Source of the DNA: Acanthosepion esculentum
Taxonomy: Eukaryota > Mollusca > Cephalopoda > Sepiida > Sepiidae
Direction: 5' to 3'
Assembly (NCBI GenBank): GCA_964036315.1
Contig: OZ038496.1
Location: forward strand, 21,138,685-21,202,684
Length of the DNA: 64,000 nucleotides
Part shown: piece after piece, positions 34,140 to 45,725 of the stretch
Numbering within the stretch: the stretch's first letter is position 1
How the letters are laid out: the number at the start of each line of letters is the position of its first letter
Notes under the pieces: generated by a model
What the model saw: only the letters and a program-made list of their open reading frames with translations
The model's database searches: none
What the model was told of the DNA's origin: nothing
Program-made: the position numbers and the translations under genes

Positions 34140-34794
34140 CTGTGTCTGTCTGAAAAGTAACAGCTTTTCTTAATATATTAAGAATTAGTTGTGCAGCTTT
34201 GATGTAACTTGGTAACCAATCAGAGGTGATCTTAGAGTGCATGTGTAAACAAACACTTTTCCATGAGGTTGTACAGCTGACAGTGAGGTCACATTGAGTG
34301 ACCTTGTGATTTTTTCTTGATCATCCCATTCATAGTGAATATGCTTCAAATTTTGTTTTAAATTCGGGCATCCACCCACAGAAACTATTCAAATGATTTA
34401 AGGCTCTTCAAGGATGATTCAATGAGCAAAGCCCAGATAAAATTTGGACAACAACATTTCAAGTTTGACTTGGAATCTGTTGAAAGTGATCTACTTTCTG
34501 GAAGACTTTAAACAAGCAGAATCCCAAAAATACGGCAATCAAAGGAAGTTAGTAATTGATACTGCAAGAATTAGAAGAAGACCATCTGGAAAATATCCAG
34601 ACATTTTGAATATCTCAAATGTGCATTCTTCATATCTCGTGCAGGTATTCTTGCAAAATATTGCATCACTCAGATCTTTAGTTCTCCTACAGTTTAGATT
34701 TGACTGCTTTTGTCTTTTGGCTTTTCCAACAGATAAAATATGAATAGAAAAAAGAAGATTTCAGTCTGGGAATGAAATTAAGGAGAATGTGATA
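34140..34794 (+). pseudogene. Mariner-family transposase remnant with large internal deletion
   Basis: The + strand, with frame changes, shows DDSMSKAQIKF, then VESDLLSGRL and TSRIP. These resemble the helix-turn-helix end and linker of mariner transposases (…SKAQI-W, ESDPRSGRPSTSRTP). About 100 nt on, a decayed SPDLAPCDFWLFPK-like block is recognisable at about 34685-34735, followed by NEIKENVIGQF. The catalytic core between the two is deleted. It lies between two direct repeat copies of a MITE-like element. Confidence 0.7.
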
Positions 34795-34932
34795 GGGCAA
34801 TTCACTGTTCCTGCTTGGCATTGACTTTAGTACACACTTTTATATTTTTGCACGCACTATATCTCTGATATTGGGGACTTTTGCCTATAAATATAGTATA
34901 CCTTAAAACTAGATTTTTATGATATATATGTA
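34795..34932. mobile_element. MITE-like repeat copy, partner of 33930-34138
   Basis: Contains GGCATTGACTTTAGTACACA, GCCTATAAATATAGTATACC and TTATGATATATATGTA, in the same order as the copy at 33.98-34.14 kb. Confidence 0.65.
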
Positions 34933-35214
34933 CCAACAAATTATGTTACATTTTATCATCCACAGTTTCACTTCTCTTTCATTAAAATCAAGATATTCAT
35001 GGAGAATTCTCTAATTCAAATTTGAGTGCTTAATATTATTTTTTCTCCCTCTTACTTTTTAATATATAAATACAAGTTCCTAAATAAAATTTCTACACTT
35101 GTCTTGTTAAAGTTCTTCAAGGAACAAAATTAAATTCATTGGAAGTGAATCAAAGAGAGTTTGACAAGGCTATTCGTTGGGAATTTGATTTTTGTTGAAA
35201 ATTCTGCATAGCAG

Positions 35215-35480
35215 AGAAGCCCACACACTTGGCCAGAAGTGCCTCCCTTGCAGCTCAAAGGGGATTGAGACAGTTAAGATCTGACAAACCTAGTTGCATT
35301 GGGTTGACGGATGCTTTGTCTGTCAAAATCCACCTTGGTTATGCCAACCTGACTGGCACTAACCTCCTCTGCCAGTTTGGTCATTGAGATCGTATAGATC
35401 TTTGCCTATTCTGCCGTTGAGGTCTTCAGGTGTTGGTCACGTTCAGTCTGGTCCTTCCACTTCGACCTTACTGCCATGGT
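35215..35480. repeat. Moderately GC-rich segment, unclassified
   Basis: Contains GAGAAGCCCACACACTTGGC and GTGCCTCCCTTGCAGCTCAA and stands out in base composition from the AT-rich flanks. No ORF. It could be part of a transposon I do not recognise. Confidence 0.4.
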
Positions 35481-36417
35481 ATATAAAACAAGAAATATAT
35501 GGGTGCCACAGTGTGCAGTAGTGGTAAGTGAATTAATCTTTCTTGAATATTATTTCTGTAATAAATGTGTTCCTTACTGGTTACCCCATATTTTTGGCTT
35601 TGTGCCAGGCAACTTGGAATATATAACATTATATTCTCTTTAAGCAAAAGTTTGCACATGAGGTGGCCAACCTGTCACATTCAATGCATTAATTTTTCTA
35701 GGCACAAATTCAGATGCCCTATTCAGATTTTGTATTTCCATTAATTCTTGTAAAAATATTCATATCAACATGTTTAGAATTTTCATCTAATTCATTGATT
35801 TAAACAAGACAAGCATTTTGTCTTTAAATAAAACTTGTGAGTCAGTTTTGAATTCAGCAAACTTTTAAAGTTTTAAATTATTTACTGAGAGCAGCAGTGA
35901 GTTCTCTATATTTTGCTTCATCAAATTATCATCTCATTTTGTTTTTAGCGATTTCATAATGGAAAACACTTGTTAACATCTGTAAATGGCAGATATAATT
36001 CTGAACAAAACTTACTTAGTTCTGGAAAATGTCCACATAGTATCATCAGGATTTTTGTTCACCAAGTGAAAATAGGTTTAAAGATACAAGCACAAGTTTT
36101 TTCAATCCATTGTTTATTGAATTCATGTTTACTATCATTTTCTGCTGTGGAGAGGGGGGTGCTACAATTTCTATTGAGCATGTTTGCTGTTGGTCACCAA
36201 TTTGTAGTTACAACTCATTTCTGATGAGGGTGAAAACTTTCAGAATAAATGAATTCAACATTTTCAAAAAAATGAATTTCAACACATGGATAAATTTTAT
36301 ACATATACTTTTATTTAAAGAATCACATAGCTTACAAAGAAGAGAATGAGAAAATTATATTTGCATGTATACAGATAGCTTCAAAAAAGAAGGAAAATAC
36401 TCAGGCACTTAACAATA
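35481..36417. other. Intronic sequence, nothing recognised
   Basis: Two overlapping ORFs of about 80 codons at 35970-36349 have no recognisable motif. Confidence 0.4.
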
Positions 36418-36450
36418 GTGTGTGTGTGTGTGTTTGTTTGTTTGTGTTTG
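36418..36450. repeat. (TG)n/(TTTG)n low-complexity run
   Basis: GTGTGTGTGTGTG followed by TTTGTTTGTTTGTG. Confidence 0.9.
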
Positions 36451-36910
36451 TTTTCTCTCGTTCCAAGTGGTTTGTTTGAAATTAACTAGTCAGTTTACAG
36501 GGTGACTAAGTTTCTCCAGAGGAATGGACTGAACATGCCTGTTACCTACCACATTCTGTTTCTGTTTGAACAAAAGGAAAAATGAGTATATAGGAGCAAA
36601 AATGGTATTGGTTTTCAAAATTTTAAATACTAATTTACATGTATATACATACATATGATAATGACCTCCTACTCACTTTTGTTTATTAGGCATTGAACTG
36701 TATCATCTCCTGCCTATGAACTTGCCTGACTTTTCTGCTAACCTAATATATATTCATGTGCACCCCTATACCAAGAAGTTTGAAAAAAACAATAACATTT
36801 TGGCTCTTCTATTTTTTATAGTTGTCACAAAATAAAATCCTTACATTTGCCTTGATATAATCCCTCAGAGGATGGAACACATTGGCTAAGATAAGTTTTC
36901 CTTTTGTCTT

Positions 36911-36978
<68 letters not shown>

Positions 36979-36989
36979 GTATAGATATG

Positions 36990-37042
<53 letters not shown>

Positions 37043-37053
37043 GTATAGATATG

Positions 37054-37100
<47 letters not shown>

Positions 37101-37111
37101 GTATAGATATG

Positions 37112-37158
<47 letters not shown>

Positions 37159-37244
37159 GTATAGATATGTAATATATATATATATATATATAATATGTAT
37201 AGATATGTAATATATATATATATATATAATATGTATAGATATGT

Positions 37245-37282
<38 letters not shown>

Positions 37283-37372
37283 TATGTAATATATATATAT
37301 ATATAATATGTATAGATATGTATGTATATATAATATGTATAGATATGTAATATATATATATATATATATGTA
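36911..37372. repeat. Complex (TA)n array with interspersed ATGTATAGATATGTAA unit
   Basis: TA runs of varying length are punctuated about eight times by the same AATATGTATAGATATGTAAT cassette. One (GA)n insert lies at 37264-37281. The regular spacing suggests a higher-order tandem unit that expanded and shrank in its TA part. The long Tyr-Ile ORFs on the minus strand are artefacts of this array. Confidence 0.95.
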
Positions 37373-37377
37373 TTTTT

Positions 37378-37470
37378 GAATAGCAGGACAGATTGAACTC
37401 TGTAGCTGTGGTTGATAACCAGTCTAGAAAAAGGAAAAATTCTGAATTCAGAATCCATACATGGCCCTGG
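37378..37470 (+). mobile_element. SINE body fragment (main family)
   Basis: GAATAGCAGGACAGATTGAA, then a GATAACCAGTCTAGAAAAAG segment and CTGAATTCAGAATCCATAC. Confidence 0.7.
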
Positions 37471-38429
37471 TAAAACATACTATGCTACAAGTGAAAGGAT
37501 CATGGAGTTCACAATAACACCATCATCCCGACTGTGATATATGTATGTATATGAGAAGGTGCTAAATTGTTTTTATATTATTTTTTATTTTACGAAGCCT
37601 TATTTTAAAAATTAGTATTACAATGACCAAACATCAAAATACTGATTTTGGACAGAGTGTTTGTCCAAAGACTTTTCAGTAATTTTCAGCACCTCCTCTG
37701 ATATATCTTTCATTTTTCGTATGCTATCTCTTTTTCCTAGTTATCTTTCTCTTCATTGCTCTCTTTTATACTTCTCTGATTTCTTAATAATTCACTTTCA
37801 TGCACTGACAATTCCGCTTCTAGCACATTTAAATTGCAGTTGCTTTTCCATTTCTCAGCATTTTAAGGAAGGAAACTAACAAGAATTTTTAATTAATCCC
37901 AACCCAAGTTTTTCTACGTACAGATCCATTCAATCAGGAATGGAGATTAGAGATCCCAGGATAGAATTGCATTCACAACACTACAGCCACTAGCCAAAGA
38001 TTAGGCAGAAAATACAACATTTGAAAACAGACAAAATTTTAAATCTTAAAACCTGCATAGCATTTATTCTGCTCATCAAAACATGCATCTTGTCTAATTT
38101 AAAATATCAAACTCTCATCTTGAAACACTTAACGCTGTCTATGGCTGTGGTAATATAGTAAAAATAAACTACTTTAACATTTGTTATCAATATAAAGCTT
38201 GCTTTTACTTTATTCCAACTGCTCAACTGCTACTGATAAAAATTAAATTTTAAGCTATTTAACAATTTTAAAGTAAATTAATTTCCAAAGAAGTTGCATC
38301 CCTTAGATTTCATACTCTATGCTGAGAATTTTTAAAAATTAAAATATGAATCCGTTAGGATCTGTCAGCTCCTCTGTAGAGTGTAGAGTCATGGCAAACA
38401 ACATGCTGCTGTGGTTTCTATAGCAATAG
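37471..38429. other. Intronic sequence with one possible MITE
   Basis: GAAGGTGCTAAATTG near 37555 and TTTTCAGCACCTCCTCTG near 37685 form possible inverted ends of a small MITE. The rest shows nothing. Confidence 0.35.
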
Positions 38430-38648
38430 TTTTTTTACATCCAACTAGATTTGAATTCAGAGTTTCTTTCTAGAAGCTAGAAAGACCAATCTGTACTGTT
38501 ATTTAACCCATAGATGGTGGGAGAAGAGATGCATTCATACCTTTCCCAAGGGTGTTGTTACAAAAGTGAATGCAACAGCATCAGCTGGAATTGAACACAG
38601 CATGCAAATCTCACTTTCCTCAGCATTTCTACACTTTGTGCACATCCA
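38430..38648 (-). mobile_element. tRNA-like SINE (main family)
   Basis: The reverse complement begins GGATGTGCACAAAGTGTAGA, has GTTCAATTCCAGCTG at the B-box position, and ends with the CAGTCTA/GAAAG body. Confidence 0.75.
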
Positions 38649-38674
38649 AAATATTAATACATGTTTGTTACTTT

Positions 38675-38765
38675 TTATTTTACTCCAAGCAAGGCAACAA
38701 AGTCACTCTGATGCAACAGGTTACTGATTGTGAAAGAATATGAGAAAAAGAAAATTATTAAGAAG
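38675..38765 (-). mobile_element. Jockey-like LINE 3' tail fragment
   Basis: ACTCCAAGCAAGGCAACAAA, then GGTTACTGATTGTGAAAGAA. Confidence 0.65.
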
Positions 38766-39604
38766 AGATAACAATAAAAGATCAGAAATTAAGAAATTAC
38801 ATCTTAAAGAATACGTGCTAGAATTTTTTCAATAAAAATATTAATATTAACCTACTTCTAAAATATTAATACTATTAATATTATATTAATTTTATATTTT
38901 TAATATGATTGATCTATTTTTACAATAATAATATTAAGTTATTTTTGTAATAGCTTTAAAATATGTTAATTACCTAAGAAATTATATGACATAGACTTCA
39001 TCCTCTGTGATAGATTTTTTTAACTATTAAAAATTAACATAGTCTCCTGTTAAATTTTGATGGTCTTATTTCCTCAGTAATGCAAGTCTTTTTGATTAGA
39101 ACTACGAAATCAAAGCTTTTTCAGAAACATGCTTTTAAATTTGCACAGAATATCTGTTCTTATGTGTAAATTAGCGCATTAAAAATTAAATTAGCTGCTT
39201 TTACTAATACTAAAAATAAAATAAAGATTCTATTTGATCTAAATCTGTCATGCCTTCATATTTCCAGATTTTAACCTCAGTATTTGATCCTGAAATAATT
39301 CAGCTCTCAAGACATTTGTATTGGCTGAGTGGGTTTTAAGGGTTTTAATTGAAAATCTCAGAATTGAGCCACAGAATGTTAAGCAGATTTCTTCTTCAAG
39401 TCTTTTCAATTTGTTTAATCTCTTTTCATTTCCTCCTGGCCTTCAGAAAGAGTCTAGATTAGTCAAGTAACTAAACATAGAGCAGAAGAATCAAGGGTAT
39501 TTGTTCTAATCTTAGGCAATATTTTCAAGTTGCTTATTATAATATTTATTTTAAAAGAAAGGTTCCTTTAGAATTGATTTGTCTCATTTTATGTGTTCAT
39601 ATGT
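38766..39604. other. AT-rich intronic sequence, nothing recognised
   Basis: No ORF or repeat boundary seen. Confidence 0.45.
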
Positions 39605-40460
39605 TCTTTCTGCCTAAGTATTCAAGCAAGCCTTGAAGCATTGAACATTGCTCCCACATCTGATCTGGTGCTGATGCTATATATCTACAAATTCTTGACA
39701 AAGTCCAAACAAGAACCTGCAATGTTATTGGTTCTGATCTGGCATCTCTGCTTCAATCCCTTTCCTACTGCCATAACATGTCTTTCCTGTATCTTTTCTA
39801 TAAATATTTTCATAGTCACTGTTCTGACAAGCTTTCCTTTTTTTCTATTTTTTTTTTTAATGTTGTCATTTTTATCCCCCCCCCCCCCAACAAATTGTAC
39901 ATATGGGAACAAGTTACAACTATGTAGAGACTTTAATGTATTATGGTGGCTGTAGTAAGAATGGTAAGTAAGAATGTGTTGTTTTGGTGTAAGGAATACT
40001 GTTGTATGTTTGGGTCAGTAATTTTGGTTAGTAAGTTTAAGATCAGACAGATTGAAGACCAACCTTCTCCTATCCCTACTTTTGGCCTTGTATTATTCAA
40101 AATAAATATTGCTTTCCTCTTTGGTAACTTGACTTCATGAATTTAAGTGCAGTACTAGATTGTCAGCTAGATCTCATCATTTTATTGTTGAAATTAGTAG
40201 ATGTAACCATAAGATCCATGCTAATAGTTTCTTCCCTCTCACATGTCACTTGTGGAAATCTCTTCCAGCTTCTTGGTTTCTGGCTAACTATGATTTTCAA
40301 AAATTTAAATGCAACGTCAGCTGTTATCTTCGGTCTTTTTGAATCCTGTTCTTTTTTTTTTTGTCCTTTCTTCTTAATAATATTTTCTCAGTTTCTTTCA
40401 CTCTCAGTAGCCCCTTGCATCATAGTGGCTTTATTGCCTTGCTTGAGGTGAAAACCTTGT
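39605..40460 (+). pseudogene. Jockey-like LINE 3' fragment split by a retroposed insert
   Basis: 39605-39840 carries the KSKQEPAMLLVLIWHLCF stretch (out of the ancestral frame; another frame has the IQTRTCNVIG block). 40120-40460 continues with CARSHHFIVEISRCNHK-like, SFFPLTCHLWKSLPASWF and SFTLSSPLHHSGFIALLEVK. The two parts join cleanly if 39841-40110 is removed. Confidence 0.8.
39841..40110 (-). mobile_element. Unclassified retroposed insert with poly-A tail and direct repeats
   Basis: The 270-bp insert is bounded by GCTTTCCTTT (39831-39840) and GCTTTCCTCT (40111-40120), a probable target duplication. A T-rich run starts the insert on the + strand (poly-A tail on the minus strand), followed by about 14 C at 39876-39888. 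The body (ACAAGGCCAAAAGTAGGGAT on the minus strand) was not recognised. Confidence 0.7.
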
Positions 40461-41154
40461 TTCACTCTGATTGCCAAAGTTATGTAATCACACATAACAA
40501 ACATCCTGGCTTCGATCCAAATAATTGTGAGTCTTTTTACTACTGTCTAGTACATGTTAAATCCACAATGCCAATTTTGGTTATATAAAGAATATAATCT
40601 ATTTATAGAATTAATATACATACTCTCATTTCATTCACTAGTGATCACACATTAAAAAAATATTTTACACATTATTTTAATGTTGTATGAACGTGCTGAA
40701 GTTAACATTTTTTTTTAAAAGATGAAAAATTCATATTTTACAGACAAAACTAATTATCCACCTTAATTAGAACTGAATTTTCAAAGAAGTAAAAACTCAG
40801 TTTTTCTTGATGAATTTTCTAATTGCAACATTTTATATTCATAAACTCATCTTCCCCATCTTACTATTCTAAATTTAAAACACTCATTAAAATGTCTTCT
40901 CATATTTCAGTTTGTTTTTACATATGTATTATATATGTATTATCTGAAGCTAAAATTTATACAGAAAATATAGTATATTATTAGAGATTTGTCACTTTAT
41001 AGATATTTCAATTTTTGTTTTATTGTTGACATCAAAAAATATTTGTACTTGTTTATATGGTGCAGTAACAAAGATGTTAAAAATGCTCTAAGATTTTATT
41101 CTAGAATTTGCCAAAGCTTTTTGCTTAAGAAATTTGAAACAGGATTTAATCACA
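40461..41154. other. Intronic sequence, nothing recognised
   Basis: An 84-codon ORF at 40989-41243 has no motif and ends in the duplicated segment. Confidence 0.45.
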
Positions 41155-42060
41155 GAGTCTCTCCAAATTCTTTAGAAAATTTAAAATACCCATATAATAT
41201 AAATATCTTGTTTACAGAATACAAAAATAATTATACTTTTTGAATTCTGATACAGTTAAACTCTTCTTTTCTTTTAATGATTTCATCCCAAGCAAGGTGA
41301 CAGTGCCACCAAGATGCCACTAAAGAGTTGCACAGATGATAAGTGCAAAAAAAGAAACTATTAGAAAAGAAATGGCTGTTGTATATAGTTTGTTCAACAG
41401 TAAAACGATGAGACCTAATTGCCAATCTAGTACCTGCTTAAATTCATGTACTAGGGAAAAGAGCCTGTCAGAACAATTGCCATGAAAATATTTATAGAAA
41501 TTGGATTGAGCTTTAGAGTCTCTCCAAATTCTTTAGAAAATTTAAAATACCCATATAATATAAATATCTTGTTTACAGAATACAAAAATAATGGTATTTT
41601 TAAATTCTAATCATTTCACCTCAAGTAAGATGGCAATACCAATAGGATTCAGGGGTTACAGGGAGTGAAAGTGAAAGAGAATGAGAAAACGTCATTGAGT
41701 AGAAGTGAGGAAAGGAGAATAAAGAAACAGGGTTCAGTTAGATAGAAGATGGTGACTGACATTGCATTTAAATTTTTGAAGATTGTAGGTAGCAGGGAAG
41801 CAAGAAATCAAAAGGGAACTCCACAGGTGATAAGTGCAAGAAAAGAATAGAAATAGCTGTTACATCTAGTTCATTCAACAGTAAAATGGTGCGAGCTAGT
41901 TGCCAATCTAGTAGCTGCTTAAATTCATGTAGTCGAAGCCCTAGGGAATAGATCTCATGAGAACAATTGCCATGAAAATATTTGCAGAGAATACTGAAGG
42001 AAACTACATCATGTCAATGAGAAAGTGACTGAGATGAAGTTGCCAAACCAGGATAGACCA
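41155..42060 (-). repeat. Tandem duplication carrying jockey-like LINE tails
   Basis: A 76-bp unique segment (starts GTCTCTCCAAATTCTTTAGA) occurs at 41156-41231 and again, almost identical, at 41517-41592. Each is followed by a minus-strand LINE tail (41270-41500 and 41605-42060). The first tail lacks an internal stretch present in the second. The unique part is far better conserved than the LINE parts would be by chance insertion, so a local duplication followed by deletion is the simplest reading. Confidence 0.8.
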
Positions 42061-42109
42061 CATTACGCACCCTTCAAAATCAAAATTTGACTAACAGTGA
42101 AAATAATTT

Positions 42110-42300
42110 GAGCTTAAGCAGTACTAAATAAGAACAAGACGTAAACAGTGGAACCAGAACATTCTATACACATAATTTAAATAAAGGGCAGTGTTCAAAA
42201 TTCACAGACGTTTACCTGGATCAACAGACACCTGAAGAAAGCCTGAGTGCACAACGGCCAAAATGGTGTGATAATAACAACAAAGATGAGGTTATTAATT
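42110..42300 (+). mobile_element. Penelope-like/SINE tail fragment
   Basis: Contains ACCTGGATCAACAGACACCT, GAAGAAAGCC and CACAACGGCCAAAATGGTGT, then AACAACAAAGATGAGG. It is a variant of the CTGAAGAAG...GGCCGAAA tail. Confidence 0.65.
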
Positions 42301-42424
42301 CGACCATAAATTAGGAGGGTATTCTACAGAACCTTGTCCATATGTTTGACAAGGTTTCATTCAGGTATGCTTGTATATAATGATGGTAGTGTGGTGGTGT
42401 TTCATCTTGCTAGAAATAAAATTC

Positions 42425-42426
<2 letters not shown>

Positions 42427-42455
<29 letters not shown>
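42427..42455. repeat. (TA)n microsatellite
   Basis: About 14 TA units. Confidence 0.95.
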
Positions 42456-42461
<6 letters not shown>

Positions 42462-43049
42462 CACCCAAATGGAAAATTATGAATTTGAACCACACCTAAA
42501 ATTATTTTAATCATTAGAATTGCCTTTATTTTTACCAGAGATCAATGTCAGTATATTTAATTCCTTTGACAGTCCCTTAAAAATTTTGCGGTAGCAGAGA
42601 CGTCTTCTTCATACAGATTAGTGTTCTCTTTTTACACCATTATACCTAATCTTCTTTATCACTTGTAATTCTCAAATATTGCCATCTTCAAATTGAAATT
42701 AGTTTCCCTCCACCTAGATGAAATTTAATCAACAAAACTTACTACAGGATGAAATCTGAAACATCTCAACTTTCATTTTGGCTGTCTAACACCATCTAGT
42801 ATTGCCTTTTTTTTTTGTCATGTAAAATCTCAAATCATCATTAAAACTGTTTTGACTTGAAAGCACAATGCAAGTCAGTGATTTCTCATTTTGACTATGG
42901 CTGCTCATTTCCAAGCATGTCTGTCTGACAAAGACTATTTGTGCTTTTCCCAGATCCACACACCCACCCTTTGGTTTATACTGTAACTATGCTTAACAGA
43001 CCTTAGTTACAGTTCAATTATATGCCCTACCATGTGCTACATACAGTTT
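42456..43049. other. Intronic sequence with one shared repeat
   Basis: GGTTTATACTGTAACTATGC near 42975 recurs as GGTTTATACTGCAACTATGC near 52465, followed in both by AGACCTTAGTTACAG or AGACATTAGTTACAG. An unclassified dispersed repeat. Confidence 0.5.
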
Positions 43050-43270
43050 TTAATTCAGAGTTATCCATCTCCTATACTGGTTACCAAACATAGCTAGAAA
43101 CCCCAATCTGCCCTTCTATTTAAGCCATAGCTGGGGGTATCAGAGATGGATTCATAGCTTTCCCAAGAAAATTGTTGGAAAATGAATGTAACAATCTCAG
43201 TTAGAATTTGAACTCAGTTCAATGATTTCTTGTATCAAACTTGTAACAATTACACCACCTGCACATCCCA
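43050..43270 (-). mobile_element. tRNA-like SINE (main family)
   Basis: The reverse complement begins GGGATGTGCAGGTGGTGTAA (A-box-like GGTGGTGTAATTG) with GAGTTCAAATTCTAAC as B-box. The body runs to GGTTACCAGTATAGGAGATG. Close to full length. Confidence 0.8.
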
Positions 43271-43724
43271 AAGAAAGAAAAAATCTCAAAGACTTATTTA
43301 ATATTTTTATCTGAATTTTTGAAATGAGGAATTACTATTATTATTATATACTGATTTACTCATGATAGTGCCCACATCTTGGTTGTTATTGTTACAACAT
43401 TTTGACCAGTCTTCTTCCAGTCTTCTTTATCTGCAAGATAAAATACATATAAATTGGTTTATAATAATAAATTTGTCAAAGAAATTTTATGAGACCCTTA
43501 TGAACCTAATGTGATGCACAAATGAAAATGATGAGAAAAGCTCCACTAAAAACTCTAATCTAATTCCATTTAGCTTAGCTACCAAACATTGATGTAAGCT
43601 GAAGAATACAATGGACAAATTTTTGTGCCTGTAAAAAACAAAACGCACACTAGTCCAAGTAAATTAATTTATAATAACCTACTATATTTGAAGATGAAAA
43701 TGAGATTCCTTCTTCTTCTATATG

Positions 43725-44115
43725 CCGTTTCCTTTCAAGACATTGGAAATCATGGCTCTCCACCACTTCTTGTCCTTTGTAGCTCTTAATTAATTTTGTC
43801 TTTTTGAAATCTCTCCTAAACCTTGTTTTGCCATCAATTTACTCGAGCTTGCTAGTTATGTTATGCACTGTTTTTCTTTATCCCTCTTGCCTTCAATCTC
43901 TCCTATGAGTATAAAATTTTACCAAGCCCTAGAAATTTCAACTCTCTCTTCCTGATGTTCAGTATAAATCTCCTTTTTGTTTTCATTTTCTTTAAAACTT
44001 TGTTGTTACTCACTTGTTTGGCCCACAGTATTCTCAGCATCTTTCTGTAGAACTACATTTCTGTTGCCTCAAGTCTGTTCTTCATCTGTGAGGAGATAAC
44101 ACCAAAGAACTAAAT
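43725..44115 (-). pseudogene. RTE-type LINE, C-terminal fragment
   Basis: The + strand shows CGTTTCCTTTCAAGACATTG, the TCTCCACCACTTCTTGTCCT segment and TGTAGAACTACATTTCTGTT, antisense to WRAMI, NRK and TEMWFYR. Frame-broken. Confidence 0.78.
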
Positions 44116-44499
44116 TGGCTGTAAAAAATATCTTTGTAGTCATTTCTGTTATCTGTTTTAATTGACTGCATCTAAAAATTCATATTTATATATCAGAGTT
44201 TTTTCTATTGTTTGCTTGCTGCACAGAAAAAACAATCTCATAACATTGATTGTTTTCCTTGTGCATGACTTCAACATGATATTACTTGGATCTTCAGTCT
44301 TGGGCCTTATTACCATAAAATAATGAAATTAAATTGAAGGAACAAGTAAAATTCCTGGATAATTTCATAATTTTTTTGTTTATAATGCAATGTCCCTTCA
44401 ACACATGGGTAATCAGGTCTCTCCACAGATACCATTTCCTCTGTGAATAACCATAACTTCTTAGAAAATAAAGGGGCTAGTTTCCCATTGCCTTCTGCA

Positions 44500-45725
44500 G
44501 AGTTTTGAGATCAGAGTAATCTTGCTCTTAGACTGGATGCCATCAGGTCTTGAAAGCCTATTCGATGTTGCTGTTTAACCCATACTTGCAGGCAGGGCCA
44601 GATTTAGATGAAGAGAGGTCCTAGGCTATTCCACTTGTAAGACCCCTAGTTTTTTGAAGAAAATATTCCCAGCAGTAAAGATTTTGTCAGCATTAAATAA
44701 CCAGTTGAGGTTGATATGCTGTAAATCTCAATCAATCAACCAAATCCCCCATTCTCATGAGTAAAGGAAAATGGAAGAATGTTAAATTAAACAATTTGAG
44801 TAAAGCCAAGGAGGATGATGACAAATGTTTAAAATTACTGAAGTGTTGTTTAGAGTCTACAATGACAACATATGTAAGAAAGGCCTATGATAGTGTCAAA
44901 GATATTATACACCTTGGCTGGAGGCTCCCTAAATTTTGAGGCCCTACACTTCAGCCTGCTAAGCCTATAGGTAAACCTGGCACTGTTTGATAATAACTTG
45001 CACGCATGTACCTTTTGTAAATTGGTTAAACTTAATTGGCTAACTTTGATTTTAATATACTTTTCTTCATACAATCTTCTTCATAACTAAAGATTGAATT
45101 TTACATTTGATATTTAATTTAGATGAAGAGAGACCCTAGGCTATTCCACTTATGAGGCCCCTCCAAATACCCCATTCACACGAGTAGAGGAAAATGGAAG
45201 AGTGTTAAATTAAACAATTTGGATAAAGCCAAGGATGATGACAGATGTTTAAAATTCCATAGTTGACAATTCCTTCTCTAAAAGACATAAGATGTTATTG
45301 TTAAATACAGTATGTAATTGAAAAAATGCATGAATGTTAAAATTAAAAATATTTATAAAGAAATCAATGCTAGCATTGAGTTATTGACTTAAGACAGAAT
45401 TATTCTGAAATGGAATGTAAGGAAAATTACTGAAGGACTGTTTCGAGTCTACAATGCGTTATGACAGCCTGTGTAAGGAAAACCTATCACAGTGTCAAAA
45501 ATATTATGCACCTTGTTTGGAAGCCCCATAGATTTTAAGTATCTAACCTTCAATCTGCTAAGTCTAGAGGCAAATCCAGCACTGGTTGAAAGGTAGGACA
45601 ATAAATGCATTCATGCTTTTCCAAGAGGTATTAGTGGAAAGTGAACATAATGGACTAGGCCAGAACTTGAATTTGGCTTACTCATTCGACCTTCTGTGGC
45701 AATATGCTACCCACACATCCTATTT
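44500..45725 (-). mobile_element. tRNA-like SINE split by a hAT insertion
   Basis: 44505-44592 holds the distal SINE body (reverse complement: GGGTTAAACAGCAACATCGA and the CAGTCTAAGAGCAAG block). 45585-45725 holds the head side (GGATGTGTGGGTAGCATATT at the 5' end). Removing 44593-45584 restores one SINE in order. Confidence 0.75.
44593..45584. mobile_element. Non-autonomous hAT element with internal duplication
   Basis: Begins CAGGGCCAGATTTAGATGAA and ends AGGCAAATCCAGCACTG. The ends are inverted (CAG.GC.GGATTT type, a hAT terminal pattern). Inside, 44605-44985 and 45118-45584 are homologous (TAGATGAAGAGAG.(T/A)CC, AATGGAAGA.TGTTAAATTA, GTCTACAATG). The first copy also carries its own terminal-like CCTGGCACTG at 44976-44985, so two elements or an element with a duplicated half are fused. 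Flanks (CTTGCAGG and GTTGAAAG) are a weak 8-bp match. Confidence 0.7.

Noticed and set aside
36825..37478. Two long minus-strand ORFs (217 and 182 codons) rich in Tyr-Ile
   Set aside because: They are translations of the (TA)n array and have no meaningful composition.
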